From Minisyncoccota bacterium (GTDB lineage: Bacteria > Patescibacteriota > Minisyncoccia > Phycocordibacterales > UBA1006), in the NCBI GenBank assembly GCA_022763365.1, contig JALEGN010000018.1, forward strand, positions 1 through 38,936: 38,936 bases of DNA. Reading direction: 5' to 3'. The notes beneath the pieces were generated by a model. That model worked only from the letters and a program-made list of their open reading frames with translations, ran no database searches and was not told the DNA's origin. The translations under genes were made by a program, and so were the position numbers. The stretch's first letter is position 1; the number at the start of each line of letters is the position of its first letter. This document shows, piece by piece, positions 8,249-17,702 of the stretch.

Positions 8249-11213
8249 AGTTTACAAGATTCAAGCTAAAATTAATTTCTTGACTTGCACGTTCACCATC
8301 TTCGTCAATCATGATAACGCGCATAATATTTTCTTCATCAAAATATTGTAATTCATTTGGGAAGAAGTTGAATTCAAATGGCCCACCGGTATCTTCACCA
8401 ATGTAGGCATTATTGATAAACAATTGAACTTTTTCAACTTCTCGATTCCGCCGGTCAGGTGAGCTTACCTCTATTTCAATTAAGGTATCTGAATCATATA
8501 CAATATCTTCTTCAATTCCCTCAATTTCTATTTCAAAAAAATTGACTGGTTGACCTACGGTGTCTGGTCCGTGTACATCATCATATTCAGTTGGAAGATC
8601 AAAATCGATACCGACGAGTTCTGCAAAATTCTGCTGGACGTATTCTTGAACTGAGAATTCCCAATTCTCATATTGTGGATCGTTTTGCGAAGTATTAAGC
8701 ACTCGTGGATTATCTTTATCTATCCAATGAAGAATAGTATGTGGATCAGGAATTGGAATTGCCACCTTCGTTTCTTCTGGAGTAAATTCTGTAGCCAGTT
8801 TACCTGAAACCGAATCAATAAAGACTGTTTCCCCACCAAACCAATTTCCTTGAAGCATAGCTGGGTAGGTACTCATATCATCAGGTAATTCATATGAACC
8901 AAATGAGCTTCCATCATATTCCTTAAGTACCTCATCCATAAATCGTCGCCATGGTTTTCCTGAAATTGATGAACCACGTTTCATTGGTGAGTTGTCATTA
9001 TTACCTGTCCAAACACCAACCGCTATTTCAGGAGTATATCCAATCAACCATGCATCTCGATTATCATTTGTTGTCCCTGTTTTACCAGCAACATCACGTT
9101 CACCAAAATAAAGAAATGATTGTGCGCCAAAAAGTGGTGTACGTGCTTCGTTATCGGCTAAAATATCGTTTACCATTCGAGCAGCATTTTGTTCAATAAC
9201 ACGCTCTTCATTTGATACAAACTTATCAATAACTTTTCCATTAATATCAGCTACCTCTTCAATAGCAACGATATCATTTTTAATTCCTTCGTTAGCAAGA
9301 ACTGAATACGCACCAGTCATTTCAAGAAGTGAGACTTCTCCACCACCAAGAACTAAACCGAGACCATAGAAACTTGGTCTTTCGGTTAATGAAGTAATAC
9401 CTAAATTACGAGCCTTTTCAATCACCTCAGGTAATCCTGCGAGATGATTTACCTTAATCGCTGGAATGTTTCGTGACTGAGCTAAAGCATTTCTGAAACT
9501 CATCGGACCTTTAAATTGGAAATCATAATTGTTTGGTGAATAACACCCGTCTTCGCTCGTCCTATCATCAGCTTCACAACGACTATTAAATTGTGTTTCA
9601 GTATCGAAAATAGAACTCTCTGGAAGATATCCTTTTTCAAAAGCTGTTGCATAAGCAAATGGTTTAAATGATGACCCTGGTTGCCTTGGTGAAATAGCAA
9701 CATTAAAGTTTCCATCGAAATCTTCGGTATCATTATAATCCCGTGATCCTACCATAGCGATAATTTTTCCTGTTTCGGCTTCGACAGCAACCAATGCTGC
9801 ATTTGATGCATCGTATTCTTCTTCTACCTCTTCAATATGTTCCCTAATAATAGTTTCAGCCTGTTGTTGAAGTTCATAATTCAAAGTTGTTCGTACTTGA
9901 AGACCACCATTTTGGACCATATCAACACCATACATTTCTTCAAGCTCAGCTCGAACGTATTGAACAAAGTGTAATGATTTTGCAAACCCATCTTCTTCTG
10001 GAAGAAATTCTACTTGTTCATTCAAAGCATCACGGTATTGTGCATCTGAAATAAATCCATAACGTTGCATTTCTCTAAGAACGGTTTGTTGACGTTGATC
10101 AAGAAGATCTTTATTTGGACCGTAGGGTGAATAGAATGTCGGTAAGTTTGGAATAGCCGCAAGGTAGGCTGATTGAGCCACCGACAGTTCAGATGCTGGG
10201 ATTCCAAAAAATCGTTTTGAGGCTTCTTGGATTCCGTAAATAGTACCGCCGTAAGGTGCTTCGTTTAAGTAGATTTCTAAAATTTCATCCTTAGTGAGTC
10301 GATCTTCAATTTTGTATGCCAAAACCCACTCTTTAACCTTACGCGTAACATCACGGTCACGAGTAAGGAGTGTGTTTTTCACCACCTGCTGAGTTAAGGT
10401 TGAACCTCCGGCAACCCCTTCGTTTGAAAGACCTAATCTTGAGAGGACGGTTTGTACTACCGCTCTGAAGGTTGATCGCCATACGACACCATTATGTTCA
10501 TAGAAGGTATGATCTTCAATAGCAACTATAGCGTCTTTAGCTGATTGGTTAATATCTTCAAAATCAATAACGGTTCGACGAATATCTTCATGAATATCAT
10601 AGAGAAGAATATCACCTGTTTGATCATAAATTTTTGTTGAATTTGAAATTTTACGGTTTTCAAAATTTTCAACACTAGGAATCTCAAGAGTTGAGAACCA
10701 CACAAAAAATGCTCCAAGTACCAGTAGTCCTAAAGTAAGAATTCCAAGAAAAATATTTTTGAGTGAAAAAATATTATTTTTTTTCTTGTGTTTTTTTCTT
10801 TTTTTACGTACATGTAACCCTTCGGTTGCTGAAGGGATTTTTTTTCTTGTATTCATAGATGTGCGTTCATTAAAAACCTGAATAATATCTTTTTTAATAA
10901 ATGAGCAAAGAGCAAAAAATTGATATCGCGATTTTACCAAAAACATATATATCTTTTTCCACCCTAATTGAAATTGTGTAGAAATAAAACTACCTATGTT
11001 CTTAAAGTAGATACCAATAATTTTTAAAAATCTTGCGATAATAATAAAGAATTTTCGAATTCCCGAAAATGAATTTTCAGGATATGATTCAGACTCAATA
11101 GCATGAATCTTTCGACGTAATTCCATATACTTTCTATGTCGCTGCGCTTTTATTTTTTGCCGTTTTAAATGTGCTCGTCTATATTTATCAATTGATCGTT
11201 TTCGACTGAACAT
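8247..11213 (-). CDS. Class A penicillin-binding protein (transglycosylase/transpeptidase) with long basic N-terminal extension
   Basis: EDHTFYEHNGV, GGSTLTQQVVKN, PGSSFKPFAYATAFE, SRNIPAIKV, AGKTGTTND. Start re-assigned to 11213 (MFSRKRSIDKYRRAH) by TATAAT-7-ATG. Confidence 0.95.
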   Translation of the reverse strand: MFSRKRSIDKYRRAHLKRQKIKAQRHRKYMELRRKIHAIESESYPENSFSGIRKFFIIIARFLKIIGIYFKNIGSFISTQFQLGWKKIYMFLVKSRYQFFALCSFIKKDIIQVFNERTSMNTRKKIPSATEGLHVRKKRKKHKKKNNIFSLKNIFLGILTLGLLVLGAFFVWFSTLEIPSVENFENRKISNSTKIYDQTGDILLYDIHEDIRRTVIDFEDINQSAKDAIVAIEDHTFYEHNGVVWRSTFRAVVQTVLSRLGLSNEGVAGGSTLTQQVVKNTLLTRDRDVTRKVKEWVLAYKIEDRLTKDEILEIYLNEAPYGGTIYGIQEASKRFFGIPASELSVAQSAYLAAIPNLPTFYSPYGPNKDLLDQRQQTVLREMQRYGFISDAQYRDALNEQVEFLPEEDGFAKSLHFVQYVRAELEEMYGVDMVQNGGLQVRTTLNYELQQQAETIIREHIEEVEEEYDASNAALVAVEAETGKIIAMVGSRDYNDTEDFDGNFNVAISPRQPGSSFKPFAYATAFEKGYLPESSIFDTETQFNSRCEADDRTSEDGCYSPNNYDFQFKGPMSFRNALAQSRNIPAIKVNHLAGLPEVIEKARNLGITSLTERPSFYGLGLVLGGGEVSLLEMTGAYSVLANEGIKNDIVAIEEVADINGKVIDKFVSNEERVIEQNAARMVNDILADNEARTPLFGAQSFLYFGERDVAGKTGTTNDNRDAWLIGYTPEIAVGVWTGNNDNSPMKRGSSISGKPWRRFMDEVLKEYDGSSFGSYELPDDMSTYPAMLQGNWFGGETVFIDSVSGKLATEFTPEETKVAIPIPDPHTILHWIDKDNPRVLNTSQNDPQYENWEFSVQEYVQQNFAELVGIDFDLPTEYDDVHGPDTVGQPVNFFEIEIEGIEEDIVYDSDTLIEIEVSSPDRRNREVEKVQLFINNAYIGEDTGGPFEFNFFPNELQYFDEENIMRVIMIDEDGERASQEINFSLNLVN

Positions 11214-11277
11214 ACTTTGTATTATACATAGAACCTCTCTATTGAACATAATTATTCACATAAAAACTACTCATAAT

Positions 11278-11760
11278 TTATGAGTAGTTTTTATGTGTTG
11301 CAAAAAAAGTAAGCCCTGTTGCAATAGCATCAATTTCATCGTCTTTACGTTTTTGATTATCAATTTTAATAAGTTTCATGGTCATCGTGTACACATCATT
11401 TTTTGTTGCCTTTCCATATCCTGTTACAGCGACTTTTATTTGATTTGGAGTAAATTCACAAACTGGAATATTATTATCTACTGCTTGAAAAATAACGACA
11501 CCACGTGACTCACTCACCTTTAATGCTGTTTTGGTGTTTTTAGCGAAAAACAAATCTTCAATAGCCATATAATCTGGTTGATACTCTTTAATCAACAATC
11601 GTACTTCTTGACCAATTTTCTTTAAGCGTTCTGTAAATATATTCTCAGGTGATGTTTCAATACACGTAGAGTATATTAAACGTTCTTTTGAAGAGGTGTC
11701 TTTCTCTATAATTGCAACACCCAATCGGTCATATCCAGGATCAATAGCGATTACTTTCAT
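11278..11760 (-). CDS. ruvC: Holliday junction endonuclease RuvC
   Basis: MKVIAIDPGYDRLGVAII; YMAIEDLFFAKN; KRKDDEIDAIATGL; TATTAT-6-ATG. Confidence 0.93.
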   Translation of the reverse strand: MKVIAIDPGYDRLGVAIIEKDTSSKERLIYSTCIETSPENIFTERLKKIGQEVRLLIKEYQPDYMAIEDLFFAKNTKTALKVSESRGVVIFQAVDNNIPVCEFTPNQIKVAVTGYGKATKNDVYTMTMKLIKIDNQKRKDDEIDAIATGLTFFATHKNYS

Positions 11761-11762
11761 AG

Positions 11763-12017
11763 TTAAATAATATCACGAACAATAATATCTTCTTTTTTTA
11801 ATCGAACAATAATTTTTTGTTTATTTAATTTAATAAACATTTTTTTTTGAGGAGATATTTTTTTTAAAAAGATAATACCAGAGTGATATTCAAAATTACC
11901 TCGTGAAATTCCTGGAATAAATTTATTTAATATTGTTGTTACTGTGTGTGTAATTGGATCTTGATACTGCCTCTGTTGTTTGAGACGATCTATATGATCT
12001 TTAATATTAAAACTCAT
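11763..12017 (-). CDS. Small protein, DciA/DUF721-like candidate
   Basis: 84 aa between ruvC and dnaN; the position and the SGIIFLK...KLNKQKIIVRL pattern resemble DUF721; weak. Confidence 0.5.
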   Translation of the reverse strand: MSFNIKDHIDRLKQQRQYQDPITHTVTTILNKFIPGISRGNFEYHSGIIFLKKISPQKKMFIKLNKQKIIVRLKKEDIIVRDII

Positions 12018-12022
12018 ATCAA

Positions 12023-13123
12023 TTACCTATTCATAGGCATAATCAAGTAGAGGAAACTTGAATCACCTACTGACCGTACAATACATGGTTTATTTTTTTC
12101 AGTGAATGAAAATTGAATACTATCGGTATATGTTGCTGAAAATACATCAGTAAGATATTTATGATTTAAATACATTTCAATACCTTCACCAGTAATAGCT
12201 GCATCAATTGCGGTATTATTTTCTCCAACATCAGTATTACGCGAGTGAATATCAAGAACACCTTTTTCACTATTGGTTTTAACTAAAATTTGGTTAAAAT
12301 TATCTGAAAATACATTTACTAGACGGAGAGACTTTATTAATTCATCTTTCAATACTACCACGTCAGTTTTTGATTCATTTGGAATAATCTGCTTATAGTC
12401 AGGATAATTCCCATCAACAATTCGTGAAGTGAAGTAAATATCTTCTGAATCAATTGATAATTGGTTTTTACCAATTTTAAGCGAAACATCACCAGATATC
12501 CCTAAGAAGATTTTAAGACATTCTTGAATATTCTTTACCGGAATAATCACGCCACCAAAATCATTTACACCCTTAGCAACAATTCTTTTCTCTGCAAGTC
12601 GGAATGAATCGGTCGCTACGAATACCAATTCATTATTTTCAGGATAAATATACACACTTGAAATTTCTGGTTTAATATCTGAAAGAGATGCGCTATAGAC
12701 TACCGATTGAACTCCTTGTATAAGTGTTTCAATATCAACCATAAGTTCACTAGCATCTTCGACACGTGGAAGCGTTGGAAAATCAGCGTGTGGATAGAGT
12801 TTAATATTCATATCAGATTTTTCAGTACTGATATGAAGATTGTTTTCTTGTTGATCAAGTATTACCTTGTGTTCATTTCCAAGTGAATTAATAATTGAAC
12901 TAAATACATCAATTTTTACTGCAATCTCACCTTCCTTAATAACCTTAACTGGAACGGTTATTTCGGTACCAACATGGAGATTTGTAACTCGGAGAGTCAT
13001 TACACTGTCTTTCACAGTAATAAGAACATTTTCGAGAATAGGTAAACTAAGGTTTTTTGCTGAAACCTTTTGTATCCGTGAAACGGCATCTTTAATTTTT
13101 TCTAAGGTTGTTTCTATTTTCAT
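12023..13123 (-). CDS. dnaN: DNA polymerase III beta subunit (sliding clamp)
   Basis: 366 aa; VSRIQKVSAKNLSLPILENVLI, ATDSFRLAEKRI, C-terminal YLIMPMNR. Confidence 0.95.
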   Translation of the reverse strand: MKIETTLEKIKDAVSRIQKVSAKNLSLPILENVLITVKDSVMTLRVTNLHVGTEITVPVKVIKEGEIAVKIDVFSSIINSLGNEHKVILDQQENNLHISTEKSDMNIKLYPHADFPTLPRVEDASELMVDIETLIQGVQSVVYSASLSDIKPEISSVYIYPENNELVFVATDSFRLAEKRIVAKGVNDFGGVIIPVKNIQECLKIFLGISGDVSLKIGKNQLSIDSEDIYFTSRIVDGNYPDYKQIIPNESKTDVVVLKDELIKSLRLVNVFSDNFNQILVKTNSEKGVLDIHSRNTDVGENNTAIDAAITGEGIEMYLNHKYLTDVFSATYTDSIQFSFTEKNKPCIVRSVGDSSFLYLIMPMNR

Positions 13124-13350
13124 GGTAAATAATTGATTAATTAATTTTTAAAAATTATTTTTATTATTAAGGTTGTTGGTAATGTGTATAACTAATAATA
13201 TCCTAATTTTTAAGGGTTAAATTAAAATATTATTGTTTATAATATAGTGATATAAATTAGATTATTTTGTTAATAATTACTACTATTTTCTATAGTATGT
13301 TGATAAGTAATTATTATTCACAGGGTTATTAGTAATTTAATCACAGGTTT
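13124..13350. other. Putative oriC part: dnaA-dnaN intergenic AT-rich region
   Basis: AT-rich run with DnaA-box-like TGTGTATAA (13183-13191) and TTATTCACA (13314-13322). Confidence 0.5.
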
Positions 13351-14700
13351 TTACACATCAAGGACTGCACGAAGTTGTTCAATTTCTTTATTAAGATTTG
13401 GATCATCCTTAAGGTTTTGCGAAACCTTATCATAAGAATGAATGACTGTTGTGTGGTCTCGGCCACCAATCTCTTTCCCGATTGCTGGGTATGAAATATT
13501 GAAATATTCTCTCAAAATATACATAACCACTTGCCGCACATACACAATTTCTTTTTTACGAGTTTTCTCATATATCTGTTCTGGAGCGATACTATAGAAC
13601 CCAGCGATAATTTTAATAATTTCTTCAAGAGCAAGGTGTTTTTTTGGTTTGATATTGTTTTTAATAAGTGATTTTACTTCACTAATAGTAAGTTTCCTTG
13701 CTCGTAATTCTGTTTGAATACTAATAGCGTTTAAGATTCCTTCAAGTTCTCGAATATTACCTTCAAGGTTTGACGCTAGGTAATCAATAACTTCATCACT
13801 AATAGCGGTTTTCTTCTGTGTTGCTTTTGTTTTTAAGAGTGCAGCACGTGATTCGTAGTCGGGCTTAGTAACATCGATAATCATTCCTTGAGAGAAACGT
13901 GACCGCAGTCGATCCTCGAGTCCAATAATATAATTAGGATGTTTATCGGATGAAAAAATAATTTGCTTACCTTTTTCATAAAGAATATTAAATAAATGAA
14001 ATAATTCTTCTTGTAATTTTTCCTTTCCAGAGAAAAATTGAATATCATCCATAATTAAGACATCATAATTTCGGTATTTATTTTTGAAATTAATAATAGA
14101 ATTATTTTTTAAAGCATTAACATAATCTTGGGAGAATTTTTCAGAGCTTGTATAGAATACTTCTAAATGGTCGTAATTCCCTTTCATTTTGTTACCGGTT
14201 GCTTGGATAAGGTGAGTTTTACCTAAACCAGTTGGTCCGTATATAAATAATGGATTATATTCACCGGGTTTTTTAATAATTGCTTGAGAAGCTGAATAAG
14301 CAATCTCATTAAAGGGCCCAACAACAAATGACTGAAATGAATATTTTTCGTTAAGGTTACTTGATTTATTAACTGAATTTTTTTCAAGCGGGAGTGAATT
14401 ATTTCCAATCGTTTCTATGTTTTTTGTTATTGTTGTTGATTCTTGGGTACTTTGTCTTTTGACAATATATTCAATACTTTTAATTCCTTCATCGAATTTT
14501 CGAATTTTTTCAAGAATCATTTTGTGGAATTTTGTGTAAAGCCACTCTTTATTAAATTCATTTGGAACACCAAGGTAAAAAACCCCATCTTCTTGTTTTA
14601 TCGGAAATGTTTTTTTAAACCAGGTATTAAAATTTGGACGAGAAATCTCAAGTTCAATTTCTGTTAAAGTATCTTTCCATGTCTTTTCTAAGGTATTCAT
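13351..14700 (-). CDS. dnaA: Chromosomal replication initiator protein DnaA
   Basis: NPLFIYGPTGLGKTHL, VLIMDDIQFFSGKE, EIGGRDHTTVIHSYDKV. Confidence 0.98.
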   Translation of the reverse strand: MNTLEKTWKDTLTEIELEISRPNFNTWFKKTFPIKQEDGVFYLGVPNEFNKEWLYTKFHKMILEKIRKFDEGIKSIEYIVKRQSTQESTTITKNIETIGNNSLPLEKNSVNKSSNLNEKYSFQSFVVGPFNEIAYSASQAIIKKPGEYNPLFIYGPTGLGKTHLIQATGNKMKGNYDHLEVFYTSSEKFSQDYVNALKNNSIINFKNKYRNYDVLIMDDIQFFSGKEKLQEELFHLFNILYEKGKQIIFSSDKHPNYIIGLEDRLRSRFSQGMIIDVTKPDYESRAALLKTKATQKKTAISDEVIDYLASNLEGNIRELEGILNAISIQTELRARKLTISEVKSLIKNNIKPKKHLALEEIIKIIAGFYSIAPEQIYEKTRKKEIVYVRQVVMYILREYFNISYPAIGKEIGGRDHTTVIHSYDKVSQNLKDDPNLNKEIEQLRAVLDV

Positions 14701-14876
14701 ATAGCAATTATGAACGTATTATACTACCCTGTGGATAAAATGGAAAACTTAAAAATATGTGGGTATACCTGTGGATAAAAAATATTAAAATTTTTATATT
14801 GTTTATGTATTTTCTTGATTAATTTTAGTATTAGGATACTATGATGGTGTTATTATCTATTTAACGATATCTCATT
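14701..14876. other. Putative oriC part: dnaA-rpmH intergenic region
   Basis: Two perfect DnaA boxes in the same orientation, TGTGGATAA at 14730-14738 and 14770-14778, followed by AT-rich sequence. Confidence 0.6.
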
Positions 14877-15023
14877 ATGAAAGCTAAATCAGGAACATTA
14901 CGAAAAAAGAAAGTTCGAAAAGGAAACAAAATCCATGGTTTTCTTAAACGTATGTCTACTGCAGGTGGACGCGCTGTTCTTTTAAACCGTCGACGAAAAG
15001 GTCGAAAGAATCTTGCACGATAA
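14877..15023 (+). CDS. rpmH: 50S ribosomal protein L34 (bL34)
   Basis: Hand translation [64 protein letters not shown] signature. Below the ORF-track length cutoff. Confidence 0.93.
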   Translation: MKAKSGTLRKKKVRKGNKIHGFLKRMSTAGGRAVLLNRRRKGRKNLAR

Positions 15024-15062
15024 AAACTTCCCAAAAGGAAGTTTTTATTTTATATCTATACT

Positions 15063-15389
15063 ATGTTTAAAAAACAAAACAGAGTTTCATCATGGTTATT
15101 TGGAACTATTATGAAATCAAAAACCTATTTTTCTCCATCGTTTCGCGTTAAATATAAAAAAAAGACCAAATATCCGGCTATTAGCGTAGTTATTCCAAAA
15201 AAGATTATAAAAAAACGAGTTCTTAGAAATTCTTTAAAAAGAAAAGTTCTCGCCTACCTTAAGTCCCATATTGATCTTCAACAGAATTTTTATTGTGTTT
15301 TCTGGCTTACTAAAGATATAACTGATGATGTTTCTTGGAAAAATGAACTTGATGAGTTGTTAATAAATATGAAGATAAAAAAACAGTAA
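15063..15389 (+). CDS. rnpA: Ribonuclease P protein component
   Basis: RVLRNSLKRKV (RNR motif) and position between rpmH and yidC. Confidence 0.85.
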   Translation: MFKKQNRVSSWLFGTIMKSKTYFSPSFRVKYKKKTKYPAISVVIPKKIIKKRVLRNSLKRKVLAYLKSHIDLQQNFYCVFWLTKDITDDVSWKNELDELLINMKIKKQ

Positions 15390-15405
15390 TCATTACTGTT
15401 TTTTT
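15377..15405. terminator. Terminator containing the rnpA stop codon
   Basis: AAAAAAACAGTAATCATTACTGTTTTTTT; stop TAA at 15387-15389 in the stem. Confidence 0.8.
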
Positions 15406-15433
15406 ATTGTCGTTCTGTTAAAATCCAGACTAT

Positions 15434-16153
15434 ATGATTTATTTATGGAACTTACTTTTTTATAAGCCACTATATAATAGTCTTGTTTTTTTGGTTGATG
15501 TTCTTCCAAATAACTCACTTTTTATAGCGGTTATTATTTTAACAATTTTAGTACGATTAATTATTTCTCCACTTTCGTATAAAGCTATCCGAACACAATT
15601 AAAAACAAAGAAATTACAACCAAAACTAAAAGAAATTAAAAAAACAATTACTGATAAGCAAGAACAAGCACGTAAAACCCTTGAGGTATATAAAAAAGAA
15701 GGTATTAATCCTTTTTCGAGTTTCCTTCTTATTCTTGTTCAGTTTCCTGTAATCATTGCACTCTATTGGGTATTTCGTGATGGTGGTGTTGAAATTGATC
15801 CTGAACTCCTTTATTCTTTTGTTTCTGCACCAGAGAGTATTTCACTCACTGATTTTGGTATTGATTTAACTCAAAAAAGTATCCTTTTGGCTGGGTTAAC
15901 AGGATTAACACAATATATTCACCTTTCTCTTTCTGCATCGTTTAAAGATATGGGTGGTGATCAATCAGATAAAACAGAACAAGAGCAAATGATGGCTATG
16001 GTTGGAAAATCAATGAAATACACAATGCCTATTATGATTACGATTTTTGCCTATATTATTGGTGGTGCAGTTGCGTTGTATTGGGTAACTTCAAATATTT
16101 TTATGATCATTCAAGAAAAAGTTATTCAGAATAAATTAAAAAAACAGTCATAG
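15434..16153 (+). CDS. yidC: Membrane protein insertase YidC/Oxa1
   Basis: 239 aa; RLIISPLSYKAIRTQLKTKKLQPKLKEIKK; QFPVIIALYWVF; GGAVALYWVTSNIFMIIQ. Confidence 0.92.
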   Translation: MIYLWNLLFYKPLYNSLVFLVDVLPNNSLFIAVIILTILVRLIISPLSYKAIRTQLKTKKLQPKLKEIKKTITDKQEQARKTLEVYKKEGINPFSSFLLILVQFPVIIALYWVFRDGGVEIDPELLYSFVSAPESISLTDFGIDLTQKSILLAGLTGLTQYIHLSLSASFKDMGGDQSDKTEQEQMMAMVGKSMKYTMPIMITIFAYIIGGAVALYWVTSNIFMIIQEKVIQNKLKKQS

Positions 16154-16164
16154 ACTGTTTTTTT
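16138..16164. terminator. Terminator with the yidC stop codon in its loop
   Basis: AAAAAAACAGTC-ATA-GACTGTTTTTTT; TAG at 16151-16153. Confidence 0.8.
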
Positions 16165-16189
16165 AATAAATGATGTTTATACTATAGCT

Positions 16190-16651
16190 ATGAACCAAGA
16201 AATCCTTACCACAGAAATACAAAAATATATGGATGCCTTAGGTATCCATACAAAAGATATTAAACTTATTCAAGATAATGATATTCATATCACCATCCTT
16301 TCTTTAATAATTCGAGGAAACGATATTGAGCTATTCACCGATAATCACCAAGAACTTTTACGTGATCTTGGTTTGGTTTTTAAACTTCATATAAAAAATA
16401 CTTTTAATATCCATAAAGATTTAATTATTGATGTAAATGGTATCCAGGAAAAACATATTAATTTCACAAAAGAAAAAGCTCAAATAGCTGTAGATAGAGT
16501 GTTGTTTTTTGATAAACCTTATGAGTTTGGATACCTTAATGCTTATGAACGAATGATTATTCATAGTTACTTAAAAAAATATCCTGAACTCCATAGTATT
16601 TCAGAAGGTGTTGGTAAGGATCGAAGATTACGATTAGAAAAAAGAACATAG
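16190..16651 (+). CDS. jag: Jag/KhpB-like RNA-binding protein (R3H domain)
   Basis: LNAYERMIIHSYLKKYPELHSISEGVGKDRRLRL (R3H); directly downstream of yidC. Confidence 0.85.
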   Translation: MNQEILTTEIQKYMDALGIHTKDIKLIQDNDIHITILSLIIRGNDIELFTDNHQELLRDLGLVFKLHIKNTFNIHKDLIIDVNGIQEKHINFTKEKAQIAVDRVLFFDKPYEFGYLNAYERMIIHSYLKKYPELHSISEGVGKDRRLRLEKRT

Positions 16652-16666
16652 AGATTATGTTCTTTT
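16640..16666. terminator. Bidirectional terminator holding both convergent stop codons
   Basis: AAAAGAACATAGAGATTATGTTCTTTT; jag TAG 16649-16651 and opposite-strand TAA (TTA) 16655-16657, 3 nt apart. Confidence 0.8.
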
Positions 16667-17677
16667 CCTTTTGAAGTGATAGATTATTTCACCTTGTTTA
16701 ATATGACAGTGGTCACAGTTACTATCGTAGACAAATGAATATTCGTCTGTAATATTAAAACCTTCTTTTGAAAGTATAAATACATCTTCAAAATCCATTT
16801 CTTTTAAATGATTAAAACGTGAAATACGGTAATCATTATTCTCTAGGTGGTGAATACGAAAATACGCACTACTCCCTATTCCTGATAACAAATGAAGTCC
16901 ATCAGTATTTTCTCTCTGACTTCCCTCACTTGAATTTTCAATCCGGTATTTCTTTGCAAGAAAATTTTTCATATTACTTAACCATGAAAGGTTTGTTATA
17001 TGATACATATCAGTTTCTGTTATAACGAAAATCTCTCTTGAATTTCTTCCTTTTTTTACAATACCGAGTGGGCTTGGGGTGAAGAGGGATTCTTGTTTCA
17101 TTTTCTTGAGAATACTTTTATTGGTGGTACTAGCTATAACGGTGTCGGCTACAAAACGAGCACAATTACTTCCTTGTTTTACAAAAATACCATATGGAAT
17201 ACTCCCACGTCTATGAATAGCTTGAATAAATCGATGAGCATATTCATAATCTACTTCATAAAGTATCGAAGCATACAAATCACCATCCCCATGAGTTTTT
17301 TCTGGATGGTCTCGTAACCAGCGCAAGATTTCTTTTCTATTTACTAAGATATCATTTTCAAATTGAGCTGTTAAAGGAACCTCTAATTCAACATCAGTAA
17401 TCTTACTACGAACACGTCCATGACCACCTGGTGTAATATATCTTCCAAAATCATAATAATGAATCTCACCTGTTTTGTTTTCAATTAGGCAAAGTGCTGC
17501 ATGACCAGCTTTAGTGTAATCTTTTGTTCCAATACCAAGATAAGGGGTAATTTTACAGATAAATTCACTTGATGGCTTTACAAAGGTGTCGGGGTAAGCC
17601 ATCAAAATAAGTGTTCCTGTTTTATGCATATGTTCATTGTACATAGGCTTTAGTTCGGAGCAAGATATTGTGTTCAT
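16655..17677 (-). CDS. DUF6695-like protein, possible NlpC/P60- or papain-fold hydrolase
   Basis: GHAALCLIENKTGEIHYYDFGRYITPGGHGRVR and SNCARFVADTVIAS (conserved His and Cys contexts). Start set to 17677 (MNTISCSELKP). Confidence 0.65.
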   Translation of the reverse strand: MNTISCSELKPMYNEHMHKTGTLILMAYPDTFVKPSSEFICKITPYLGIGTKDYTKAGHAALCLIENKTGEIHYYDFGRYITPGGHGRVRSKITDVELEVPLTAQFENDILVNRKEILRWLRDHPEKTHGDGDLYASILYEVDYEYAHRFIQAIHRRGSIPYGIFVKQGSNCARFVADTVIASTTNKSILKKMKQESLFTPSPLGIVKKGRNSREIFVITETDMYHITNLSWLSNMKNFLAKKYRIENSSEGSQRENTDGLHLLSGIGSSAYFRIHHLENNDYRISRFNHLKEMDFEDVFILSKEGFNITDEYSFVYDSNCDHCHIKQGEIIYHFKRKRT

Positions 17678-17702
17678 TTTTATACCAACTACAATAGTAT
17701 AC

